DNA of 36,346 nucleotides from the NCBI GenBank assembly GCA_023451115.1, contig JAEXFV010000133.1, forward strand, positions 1-36,346. The letters are read 5' to 3'. Numbering within the stretch: the first letter of the stretch is position 1; the number at the start of each line of letters is the position of its first letter. Position numbers and translations under genes: made by a program. Of this stretch, positions 7,363 to 14,037 are shown piece after piece. Origin of the DNA: Bacillota bacterium (GTDB taxonomy: Bacteria; Bacillota; Clostridia; Christensenellales; CAG-138). The notes under the pieces are model-generated. The model was given only the letters and a program-made list of their open reading frames with translations, had not been told where the DNA came from and did no database searches.

Positions 7363-7529
7363 TTTCACCCCATCAAAATTTTTTTAAAATGCGTTGCCGT
7401 CGACCTTTGCCACCTTTGTCATTATCTGTATTCATAAGGGGTTATGCTGCAATCCATACTATGGTTATTCGGCGGCCTGGATGTGCTGCCTTTACATAGA
7501 TGGATTTGAGGCGGAAAGGAGTGAATGCA

Positions 7530-7706
7530 ATGCGGAGTTTGACATTGGGCATTGGCTTGGGCGTACTCGCCGGCATGGCGATGGCCACAGCCGCGATTAA
7601 CAGCATGTATCCTGACGTTCCCCGGCGTATGATGCGTGACGGCAGGCGTGCAGTGCGCTGCACCAGGCGCGCGGTCAGCCATATCGGGCATACGATTATG
7701 GGCTGA
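7530..7706 (+). CDS. Small membrane-anchored protein with basic tail, function unknown
   Basis: The ATG at 7530 follows AAAGGAG by eight bases, and a strong terminator follows the stop, so this 58-residue frame looks like a real single-gene unit. The N-terminal half is one Gly/Ala-rich membrane segment (LGIGLGVLAGMAMATAAI). The C-terminal half is strongly basic, with pairs and triplets of Arg spaced as in an amphipathic helix (VPRRMMRDGRRAVRCTRRAV). Many Clostridia encode short proteins of this shape, sometimes annotated as YtxH-like, but I cannot assign a family with certainty. An extension upstream from 7500 lacks an SD. The role is unknown; membrane contact with nucleic acid or acidic lipids would fit the tail. 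Confidence 0.65.
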   Translation: MRSLTLGIGLGVLAGMAMATAAINSMYPDVPRRMMRDGRRAVRCTRRAVSHIGHTIMG

Positions 7707-7708
7707 AG

Positions 7709-7746
7709 AAAAAGCCGGGTAAGGCAAAATACCCGGCTTTTTCTTT
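7709..7746 (+). terminator. Intrinsic terminator after the small membrane-protein gene
   Basis: A 13-bp stem, AAAAAGCCGGGTA (7709-7721) with TACCCGGCTTTTT (7730-7742), ends in a T-rich tract. Confidence 0.92.
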
Positions 7747-7756
7747 ATAAACGGCC

Positions 7757-7786
7757 TTGCAATGGGGCCTTTCGCTATGTTATAAT
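7757..7786 (+). promoter_or_regulatory. Promoter of the rpsB-tsf operon
   Basis: The -35 TTGCAA (7757-7762), an 18-base spacer and a perfect -10 TATAAT (7781-7786) place the start near 7793, about 100 bases before rpsB. Confidence 0.85.
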
Positions 7787-7792
7787 GCCCAA

Positions 7793-7894
7793 GGTATGAC
7801 GCACCCTCGTGGATTCCCGGTTCGTTGCCCGCTTCAGCGGGATTTCCCGGAACAGAAGCGAGGGGAGGAAAAAAACGAAGGAGGAATATTACCT
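7793..7894 (+). promoter_or_regulatory. Structured 5' leader of rpsB, candidate S2 autoregulatory element
   Basis: The untranslated leader folds on paper into three nested stems. The outer stem is CCCTCG (7804-7809) with CGAGGG (7859-7864), the middle is TTCC-CGG (7814-7820, one bulged C) with CCGGAA (7847-7852), and the apical is CCCGC (7828-7832) with GCGGG (7837-7841) around a TTCA loop. Ribosomal protein S2 is known to regulate its own mRNA in some bacteria; whether this leader does so is inference. The SD AAGGAGG (7878-7884) lies outside the stems. Confidence 0.5.
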
Positions 7895-8626
7895 ATGTCC
7901 GTCATTTCCATGAAACAATTGTTGGAGGCCGGTGTACACTTCGGCCATCAGACCCGCCGTTGGAACCCCAAGATGAAGGAATACATCTTCACCGAGCGTA
8001 ACGGTATCTACATCATCGACCTGCAGAAAACCGTTAAGAAGATTGAAGAAGCCTATTATTTCATCCGTGACCTGGCCCAGAATGGCGAGAGCGTGCTGTT
8101 TGTAGGCACCAAGAAGCAGGCGCAGGAGTCCATTGAGCAGGAAGCCAAGCGTTGTGAGATGTTCTTTGTGAACCAGCGTTGGCTGGGCGGCATGCTCACC
8201 AACTTTAAAACCATCCAGGGCCGTATCGCCAAGCTGCGCAAGATTGAGCAGATGGAAGAAAATGGCCAGTTTGAACTGCTGCCCAAGAAAGAGGTTATCA
8301 AGCTCAACGCGGAGCGTGAAAAGCTGGAAAAGAACCTGGGCGGCATCAAGGATATGAAGAAGCTGCCTGGCGCGCTCTTCATCGTGGATCCCCGCAAAGA
8401 GCATATCGCTGTGCAGGAAGCCCGTACCCTGGGTATCCCCATTGTAGCCATTGTAGATACTAACTGCGATCCCGATGAAGCGGATTATGTAATCCCTGGC
8501 AATGACGACGCCATCCGTGCGGTGAAGCTGATCGCTTCCAAAATGGCGGACGCGGTGCTCGAAGGCCATCAGGGTGAGCAGATGAGCGACGAAGAAGCGG
8601 AAGAAGAAGCCCAGGAACAGGCGTAA
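7895..8626 (+). CDS. rpsB: 30S ribosomal protein S2
   Basis: The start at 7895 (MSVISMKQLLEAGVHFGHQTRRWNP) matches S2 proteins and has AAGGAGG ten bases upstream; the open frame further upstream runs into the leader and promoter. The 243-residue product contains the S2 signatures HFGHQTRRWNPKMKEYIF and FVNQRWLGGMLTNF, and ends with PIVAIVDTNCDPDEADYVIPGNDDAIRA. A short acidic C-terminal tail (DEEAEEEAQEQA) is common in this family. S2 binds late to the small subunit near S1/S21. It is followed after 36 bases by tsf, the usual partner. Confidence 0.97.
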   Translation: MSVISMKQLLEAGVHFGHQTRRWNPKMKEYIFTERNGIYIIDLQKTVKKIEEAYYFIRDLAQNGESVLFVGTKKQAQESIEQEAKRCEMFFVNQRWLGGMLTNFKTIQGRIAKLRKIEQMEENGQFELLPKKEVIKLNAEREKLEKNLGGIKDMKKLPGALFIVDPRKEHIAVQEARTLGIPIVAIVDTNCDPDEADYVIPGNDDAIRAVKLIASKMADAVLEGHQGEQMSDEEAEEEAQEQA

Positions 8627-8662
8627 ATTGGGCACAGAGTTTTATAGAAAAGGAGATTGAAT

Positions 8663-9547
8663 ATGGCAAACTTTACTGCAAAAGATGTCATGGAGCTGCG
8701 CGAGTTGACCGGCGCGGGCATGATGGATTGTAAAAAAGCCCTGGTAGAATGCGATGGCGATATGGAAAAGGCCAAAGACTATCTGCGGGAAAAGGGCATT
8801 GCAAAGGCTGTAAAAAAGGCTGGACGCATTGCTGCGGAAGGTATTGTTGGCAGCTACATTTGCGACGCCTGCAAGGTTGGCGTACTGGTGGAAGTAAACT
8901 GTGAAACCGACTTTGTTGCCAAGACAGACGCGTTCAAAGCGTTTGTAGTGGACATTGCGGAGCAGATTGCCAAGAAGAATCCGGCGGATGTGGATGAGCT
9001 GCTGGCCCAGGAAAGCATTAAGGAAGCTGGGGTTAAGGTCTCCGAAGTGCTGCTCAACGCCACCGCGAAGATCGGAGAAAAAATCAGCGTGCGCCGCTTT
9101 ACGCGTTTGGAAGGCTTTGTAGACTGCTACATCCACATGGGCGGTAAGATTGGCGTGCTGGTGCAGGTAGACGCCGAGGCGGACAAGGCTGTGCTGCATG
9201 ATGTGGCGATGCAGATTGCTGCGGCAAAACCGGCTTATCTCCGTAAGGAAGAAGTGCCGCAGGACGAAATCGAGCATGAGAAGGAAATCCTTCGTGTTCA
9301 GGCCAAGAGCGAGCCCAAGCCCAAGCCCGATGCGATCATTGAAAAGATGGTCAACGGCCGTATCGAGAAGTACTATAAGGAAGTTTGCTTGCTGGAGCAG
9401 CCCTTTGTCAAGGATACAGACAAGAGCGTTGCACAAATGATCAACGGTGCCTTCCAGGTTCTCAGCTTTGTACGTTATGAGATGGGCGAAGGCCTGCAAA
9501 AGCGGGAAGATAACTTTGCCGAAGAAGTTATGGGCCAAATGAAGTAA
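8663..9547 (+). CDS. tsf: Elongation factor Ts
   Basis: The start is the ATG at 8663 with AGGAG seven bases upstream. The 294-residue protein has the N-terminal UBA-like domain (LRELTGAGMMDCKKAL), the EF-Ts signature CETDFVAKTDAF near residue 80 that contacts EF-Tu, and a second core half with an inserted coiled region around residues 195-225 containing a KPKPK-type Lys-Pro repeat. EF-Ts exchanges GDP for GTP on EF-Tu. It is co-transcribed with rpsB and ends in front of a strong hairpin that separates it from pyrH. Confidence 0.97.
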   Translation: MANFTAKDVMELRELTGAGMMDCKKALVECDGDMEKAKDYLREKGIAKAVKKAGRIAAEGIVGSYICDACKVGVLVEVNCETDFVAKTDAFKAFVVDIAEQIAKKNPADVDELLAQESIKEAGVKVSEVLLNATAKIGEKISVRRFTRLEGFVDCYIHMGGKIGVLVQVDAEADKAVLHDVAMQIAAAKPAYLRKEEVPQDEIEHEKEILRVQAKSEPKPKPDAIIEKMVNGRIEKYYKEVCLLEQPFVKDTDKSVAQMINGAFQVLSFVRYEMGEGLQKREDNFAEEVMGQMK

Positions 9548-9555
9548 GAAAAAGG

Positions 9556-9588
9556 AGAAGCACGCTGATTTGGCGTGCTTCTTTTTTT
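9556..9588 (+). terminator. Strong hairpin terminator between tsf and pyrH
   Basis: The arms AGAAGCACGC and GCGTGCTTCT (10 bp) are followed by a seven-T tract (9582-9588). The pyrH SD (GGAGGGA, 9589-9595) abuts it. No separate pyrH promoter was found in the 53-base gap, so pyrH expression probably relies on read-through past this hairpin. Confidence 0.88.
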
Positions 9589-9600
9589 GGAGGGAAAACC

Positions 9601-10296
9601 ATGTATCAACGCGTATTGCTTAAGCTAAGCGGAGAGGCGCTCTCCTCCCCGGGTGAACCGTTGGATTTTTCAATCATCGAAAAAACAGCGCAGGAATTGA
9701 AGAAGGCAGCTGCGTTAGGCGTGCAGATGGGGGTTGTGCTGGGCGGCGGAAATATTTGGCGGGGCCGTTCTTCCGGTGAGATGGACCGTAACCGGGCCGA
9801 TCACATGGGGATGTTGGCCACTACCATCAATTCCATTGCCATGCAGGATACCCTAAGCCGTATGGGTGTGCCTTGTACTGTGCTTTCTGCAGTAGAAATG
9901 CACCGGTTTTGCGACTGCTATACCGCAAGAGAAGCGGAAGAAAAGCTTAGCCAGGGGCATGTTGTGCTGTTTGCCTGCGGCAGCGGGCATCCCTTCTTCA
10001 GCACGGATACTGCGGCAGCCTTGCGTGCGGCGGAGATTGGCGCGGATGTGCTGCTGTTGGCAAAAAATATAGATGCGATTTATTCAGCAGATCCGCATGT
10101 GGATCCAAGAGCGGTGCGGTATGCCCGCCTGACCTACCAGCAAGTAATCGAGCAAAATCTCAAAGCCACGGACTTGACTGCGATTACACTGTGCAGGGAA
10201 CAAAACATTCCTATTTTGGCCTTTGGGTTAAAAGAGGAAAACAGCATTGTGCGGGCGGTGCAGGGAGAAGAACTGGGCACCTTGATCACTTGCTGA
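9601..10296 (+). CDS. pyrH: UMP kinase
   Basis: The 231-residue protein is an amino-acid-kinase-fold UMP kinase that makes UDP in pyrimidine nucleotide supply. Motifs are LLKLSGEAL (phosphate-binding lysine), VLGGGNIWRGR, RADHMGMLAT (UMP contact) and PFFSTDTAAALRAAEIGADVLLLAKN near residues 135-160. The loop before this last motif reads CGSGHPFF where many homologues have GTGNPFF, a mild variation. The ATG at 9601 sits just after the SD GGAGGGA. The order rpsB-tsf-pyrH-frr is the standard bacterial arrangement. Confidence 0.96.
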   Translation: MYQRVLLKLSGEALSSPGEPLDFSIIEKTAQELKKAAALGVQMGVVLGGGNIWRGRSSGEMDRNRADHMGMLATTINSIAMQDTLSRMGVPCTVLSAVEMHRFCDCYTAREAEEKLSQGHVVLFACGSGHPFFSTDTAAALRAAEIGADVLLLAKNIDAIYSADPHVDPRAVRYARLTYQQVIEQNLKATDLTAITLCREQNIPILAFGLKEENSIVRAVQGEELGTLITC

Positions 10297-10317
10297 AATG
10301 GATTGTCCGCTTTCCTC

Positions 10318-10346
10318 TTGTAAGCCCGAAGATTTTCCGGTAGAAT
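10318..10346 (+). promoter_or_regulatory. Probable internal promoter before frr
   Basis: TTGTAA (10318-10323, 4 of 6), a 17-base spacer and TAGAAT (10341-10346, 5 of 6) lie in the pyrH-frr gap, about 40 bases before the frr start. Confidence 0.55.
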
Positions 10347-10384
10347 AAAATAAGCATAAGGATTTGACAAGGAGGGTTACCATC

Positions 10385-10939
10385 ATGGCAGAGGTTATGG
10401 ATGTTGCAAAAGATAAAATGGGGAAAACCGTTTCCGTGTTGAAACAGGAGCTTTCCAGCCTGCGCGCGGGCCGGGCCAACGCACAGGTGCTGGACCGGGT
10501 GATGGTGGACTATTATGGCACCCCCACGCCCATTAACCAAATGGGCAATATTTCTTCACCGGAACCCCGGTTATTGGTTATTTCCGTGTGGGACCAGAAG
10601 GCGCTGCCGCTGGTGGAAAAGGCTATTCAGAAATCGGACGTTGGCATCAACCCCACCAACGATGGCAAGGTAATTCGCCTGGTATTCCCGGAACTGACGG
10701 AAGAACGCCGTAAAGAGCTGGTAAAGGTAGTACGGAAAAAGGGAGAGGAGAGCAAGGTTGCGATCCGCTCTATTCGCCGCGACTGCAATGAGCAGGTTAA
10801 AAAGCAGCTTAAAGCCAGCGAGATTACGGAAGATGACCAGAAGCAGCTGGAGGAAAAGATCCAGAAGCAGACGGATGATGTGATCAAGGAAATTGACCGG
10901 ATTATTGCCGATAAGGAAAAGGAGATCCTGGAAGTTTGA
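10385..10939 (+). CDS. frr: Ribosome recycling factor
   Basis: The start at 10385 follows AAGGAGG by nine bases; an upstream in-frame TTG at 10364 would place the SD inside the coding region. The 184-residue product has the usual length. It shows the two-domain RRF pattern: a three-helix bundle (LKQELSSLRAGRANAQVLD at the start and DDVIKEIDRIIADKEKEILEV at the end) around a small beta domain (YYGTPTPINQMGNISSPEPRLL). With EF-G it splits post-termination ribosomes. Its stop codon overlaps the TTG start of the next small gene. Confidence 0.97.
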   Translation: MAEVMDVAKDKMGKTVSVLKQELSSLRAGRANAQVLDRVMVDYYGTPTPINQMGNISSPEPRLLVISVWDQKALPLVEKAIQKSDVGINPTNDGKVIRLVFPELTEERRKELVKVVRKKGEESKVAIRSIRRDCNEQVKKQLKASEITEDDQKQLEEKIQKQTDDVIKEIDRIIADKEKEILEV

Positions 10940-11151
10940 TTCACGTCCTGGGATTTGAGCTTGACCGTGCAATGGCCTGCTTGCAGGCGGCCGGTTATCA
11001 GGTAACGTTGGGGGAAGTAAGCAGCCGAAAAGGGGTCGACGGCAACGAGCGCCGTGTGGTACGCCAAAGGGAGTTGCCTGCGGGTGAAGATGGCGTGCCC
11101 CGGGTAGAGTTGACATGGGCTACCTTTTGTACGGCGCTGCATCTGGAGTAA
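10936..11151 (+). CDS. Small stand-alone PASTA-like domain protein
   Basis: This 71-residue frame begins with TTG at 10936, overlapping the frr stop by four bases (TTGA), with AAAAGGAG about 11 bases upstream inside frr. The sequence fits one PASTA repeat: a GFELDRAMACLQAAGYQVTL helix-strand part, then RRVVRQRELPAG and VELTWA strands. It has no signal peptide or membrane segment, so it should be cytoplasmic, unlike the extracellular PASTA repeats of PrkC kinases and penicillin-binding proteins. Short proteins of this kind occur between frr and uppS in other Clostridia as far as I recall. The function is unknown; a role linked to translation recycling or envelope lipid synthesis is only inference from position. 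Confidence 0.7.
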   Translation: MIHVLGFELDRAMACLQAAGYQVTLGEVSSRKGVDGNERRVVRQRELPAGEDGVPRVELTWATFCTALHLE

Positions 11152-11156
11152 AACGG

Positions 11157-11181
11157 GGGCGGGGGCTATTAACCCTCGCCC
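11157..11181 (+). other. GC-rich hairpin just before uppS
   Basis: The arms GGGCGGGGG (11157-11165) and CCCTCGCCC (11173-11181) pair over nine bases with one G-U around a 7-base loop. No T tract follows, so it is not an ordinary terminator. It ends 12 bases before the uppS SD (GAGG, 11194-11197) and could stabilise or pause the transcript. Confidence 0.5.
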
Positions 11182-11205
11182 TCATCGCGCAATGAGGATT
11201 GATGA

Positions 11206-11952
11206 ATGAAACGATTGACTGCAGAGCAGTTTTCGCAATTGGGGTTACGGGAAGAGGCGCTTCCTGCGCATGTAGGCATCATTATGGATGGCAACGGCAG
11301 GTGGGCGCAAAAACGCGGCCTGCCCCGGTCGCTTGGGCACCGGGCAGGCGTGGACCGGCTAAGGGGGATTATACGTCTTAGCTCCGATATGGGGATTGGC
11401 GCGTTGTCCCTTTACGCCTTTTCTACAGAGAACTGGAAGCGGCCCCAAGAAGAGGTTGGGGTACTTTGCAGCTTGCTGGTGGAATATTTTAATAAAGAAA
11501 TTCAGGAATTGCATGAAAACCAGGTATGCATTCGCGTGCTGGGGGATTATACAAAATTTCCGCCTGCTGTGGTGGCGGCAATCGACAAGGCGCAGGCGTG
11601 TACCCAAGACAATACAGGGCTAAAGCTGAATATTGCCCTTAACTATGGCAGCCAGGCAGAGTTGCTGCGGGCAGCCAGGCAGTTGGCGCAGGATGCCCTG
11701 GAGGGGCGCGTTATTCCAGACCAGATTGGCTTTGGCGATTTGGAGGACCGGCTGTATACCAAGGGCTTGCCAGCGCTGGACCTGGTGATTCGCACCAGCG
11801 GCGAACAGCGGCTGTCTAATTTTTTGATGTATCAGGCTTCCTATGCAGAGTTGATTTTTGTTCCGGAGTACTGGCCGGACTTCTCCGACGCATGCTATAT
11901 CCAAGCGCTGCAGGAGTATGAACACCGTTCCCGCCGGTATGGCGGACTATAA
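11206..11952 (+). CDS. uppS: Isoprenyl transferase, undecaprenyl diphosphate synthase
   Basis: The 248-residue cis-prenyltransferase joins isopentenyl diphosphate units to make the C55 lipid carrier for peptidoglycan. The N-terminal signature HVGIIMDGNGRWAQKRGLP contains catalytic Asp28. SLYAFSTENWKRP and the C-terminal RTSGEQRLSNFLMYQ motif follow, and ELIFVPEYWPDF closes the family pattern. The ATG at 11206 has GAGG eight bases upstream. It is followed by cdsA and dxr, so lipid carrier, phospholipid precursor and isoprenoid supply are encoded side by side. Confidence 0.97.
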   Translation: MKRLTAEQFSQLGLREEALPAHVGIIMDGNGRWAQKRGLPRSLGHRAGVDRLRGIIRLSSDMGIGALSLYAFSTENWKRPQEEVGVLCSLLVEYFNKEIQELHENQVCIRVLGDYTKFPPAVVAAIDKAQACTQDNTGLKLNIALNYGSQAELLRAARQLAQDALEGRVIPDQIGFGDLEDRLYTKGLPALDLVIRTSGEQRLSNFLMYQASYAELIFVPEYWPDFSDACYIQALQEYEHRSRRYGGL

Positions 11953-11997
11953 TTGCCGTTATGCCGAGGCAAAAACGCAAGGGATGGGAAAAGGAGT

Positions 11998-12804
11998 ATG
12001 AAAACGCGAATTATCGTGGGGCTGGCACTAACCGCTTTGTTAGCGGGAGTATTGTACCTGGGGGGCTGGATGCAGGTTGCAGTGTTTACCCTGGCGGCAT
12101 TGCTTGCCGTGCATGAAATGGGCGTGGTGCTGCGAACCAGGGGGATACATCCCTGGTTGTTGCCTGCTTATGCATTTGGGGCATCCTACTGCGTGCTGCA
12201 TTTTTATCTATGCAGCGCTGCCCCTTTGGCAGTGCTGGGCTTTGTTTGCTTTACGGCTGTGGTGGTGGAGCGGCTGTTTAACGAGAAGCGTACCACAGAG
12301 GATTGTTTTGGAGGATTAATTCTGTTTTTATATCCACTGCCTCTGTTTACCGTATTGATGTTATTAGGGGGGGCTTTTCCCAGAAACATCGGCGTTACTG
12401 CGTTGTTCATGGCATTTGCAGGGCCCCTGGTAGGGGATACTCTGGCATACTTTATCGGCTCTTTCTTTGGCAAGCATAAGCTTTGCCCTGCCATTAGCCC
12501 TAAGAAGACCGTGGAAGGCGGCATAGCGTCCCTGTTTGGCGGCATTCTGGGTGGAGCACTGGTGTTTTGGCTGCAGGGATATTGGGGAGGAAATGTGCCG
12601 TTGGAAGCCCTGCTTATATTAGGCGCCATATGCGGTTTGCTGGGGCAGGTAGGAGACCTGTTTGCATCGTTGATCAAGCGTTGGGCAGGGGTAAAAGACT
12701 ATGGCTCTATTTTTCCAGGCCATGGAGGGATTATGGACCGGCTGGACAGCGTGCTGTTTTGTGCGCCGGCGTTGTTCACGTATTTTTACTTTATGGCAAA
12801 ATAA
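11998..12804 (+). CDS. cdsA: Phosphatidate cytidylyltransferase (CDP-diacylglycerol synthase)
   Basis: The multi-pass membrane protein of 268 residues carries the full CdsA signature near its C-terminus (SLIKRWAGVKDYGSIFPGHG followed by GIMDRLDS), with the Asp residues needed for metal and CTP binding. About eight hydrophobic segments precede and follow it. The start MKTRIIVGL at 11998 matches family N-termini. However, AAGGAG ends only one base before this ATG, which is unusually tight; a TTG at 11953 directly after the uppS stop is an alternative start with no good SD. The enzyme makes CDP-diacylglycerol for all phospholipids. Confidence 0.95.
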   Translation: MKTRIIVGLALTALLAGVLYLGGWMQVAVFTLAALLAVHEMGVVLRTRGIHPWLLPAYAFGASYCVLHFYLCSAAPLAVLGFVCFTAVVVERLFNEKRTTEDCFGGLILFLYPLPLFTVLMLLGGAFPRNIGVTALFMAFAGPLVGDTLAYFIGSFFGKHKLCPAISPKKTVEGGIASLFGGILGGALVFWLQGYWGGNVPLEALLILGAICGLLGQVGDLFASLIKRWAGVKDYGSIFPGHGGIMDRLDSVLFCAPALFTYFYFMAK

Positions 12805-12840
12805 GAAGCGGGATCTCCTGAAACAGGTTGGAAGGAATAA

Positions 12841-14022
12841 ATGGGAAATAAGGCTGGATTGGATATGGATGTGCAGACAAAGCGGGTAGTGGTGTTGGGA
12901 AGCACGGGTTCCATTGGCAAACAGGCTTTGGAGGTAATAGAAGCCGCGCCGGAACGATATCACCTGGCGGGCATCGCCGCCGGAAAAAACGCCCAACTTG
13001 CTTTGCAGCAGGCTGCACGGTTTCATCCCCGGATCATTGCAATGGGGGAACAAACAGCTTATAAAGCGCTGAAGGATGCGTTGCCGCAGGTGGCCGTTTG
13101 GCAGGGGCAGGAAGCGATCTGCCAATTGGCTTCGTTGCCGGAAGTGGACGTGGTTGTAATGGGGATTTCCGGCGTTGCCGCGCTGCCACCCCTGCTGCAC
13201 GCGCTTGGGGCGGGAAAAACAGTGGCTCTGGCCAATAAGGAGAGCATTGTATGCGGCAATCCATTGGTGAAGGCGGCGCTGGCGCAGCCGGGCGCAGGGC
13301 GGATTTTGCCTGTGGACAGTGAACAATCCGCTATTTTTCAATGCCTGCAAAACGGAGCGAAAAAAGAGGTAAAAAGCATTCTTCTCGCGGCATCCGGGGG
13401 ACCGTTTCGGGATTGTTCTCTAAAAGAATTGCAGAATGTAACCCCGGAAAAAGCGCTGAAACATCCCACATGGAATATGGGGCGTAAAATTACCATCGAC
13501 AGCGCAACCCTTTTCAATAAGGGGCTGGAAGTGATGGAGGCAGCTTACCTTTTTGATTTGAAAAAAGAACACATTCAAGTACTGGTTCATCCACAATCTA
13601 TCGTACACTCTATGGTAGAATATCAGGATGGGACGGTGATGGCGCAGATGGCGGCGCCAGATATGCGCCTGGCGATCCAATATGCGCTGACATATCCTGC
13701 CCGTGTGCCGGGCCCCTGTAAGCGGCTTTCTTTATTGGATGCCGGGCCGCTGACGTTTTTGCCTTTGCCCGCCCATTTGCGCCAGGCAGTGGATTTGGCC
13801 TATGAGGCGCTGGAAAGGGGCGGAACACTGCCAACCGTATATAACGGCGCCAACGAGGCGGCGGTAGGATTGTTTTTGGAGAGAAAACTGGACTTTTTGG
13901 GTATCCATAAGGCAGTAGAGCGGGCGATGGCCCAAGCGCCCACAGGGGATATTTGCTCCTTGGCAGATGTTAAGCAAGCAGACGCCTGGGCAAAGGCCTA
14001 TGTGGCGAAACTGGTGAGTTGA
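12841..14022 (+). CDS. dxr: 1-deoxy-D-xylulose 5-phosphate reductoisomerase
   Basis: The 393-residue protein converts DXP to MEP with NADPH, the first committed step of the MEP pathway. Visible are the nucleotide-binding loop GSTGSIGKQALEVI (about residues 20-33), ALANKESIV, the metal-binding PVDSEQSAIFQCL, SGGPFRD and HPTWNMGRKITIDSATLFNK at the active site. TVYNGANEAAVGLFL lies near the C-terminus. The ATG at 12841 has GGAAGGA a few bases upstream. ispG of the same pathway lies two genes downstream, with rseP between, a typical Bacillota order. Confidence 0.97.
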   Translation: MGNKAGLDMDVQTKRVVVLGSTGSIGKQALEVIEAAPERYHLAGIAAGKNAQLALQQAARFHPRIIAMGEQTAYKALKDALPQVAVWQGQEAICQLASLPEVDVVVMGISGVAALPPLLHALGAGKTVALANKESIVCGNPLVKAALAQPGAGRILPVDSEQSAIFQCLQNGAKKEVKSILLAASGGPFRDCSLKELQNVTPEKALKHPTWNMGRKITIDSATLFNKGLEVMEAAYLFDLKKEHIQVLVHPQSIVHSMVEYQDGTVMAQMAAPDMRLAIQYALTYPARVPGPCKRLSLLDAGPLTFLPLPAHLRQAVDLAYEALERGGTLPTVYNGANEAAVGLFLERKLDFLGIHKAVERAMAQAPTGDICSLADVKQADAWAKAYVAKLVS

Positions 14023-14037
14023 GAAAGGAAGAAGCCC

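Noticed and set aside
7248..7600. Two short plus-strand open frames after iscU
   Set aside because: They cross the isc terminator hairpin and have no SD; composition is not coding-like.
7889..8635. Long minus-strand open frame opposite rpsB
   Set aside because: It mirrors the codon pattern of rpsB, which is certain from S2 signatures; a similar long frame opposite tsf (8642-9538) was rejected for the same reason.
9304..9335. Lys-Pro repeat in tsf as a possible sign of repeat expansion
   Set aside because: Only three short units; this variable linker is ordinary in EF-Ts proteins.
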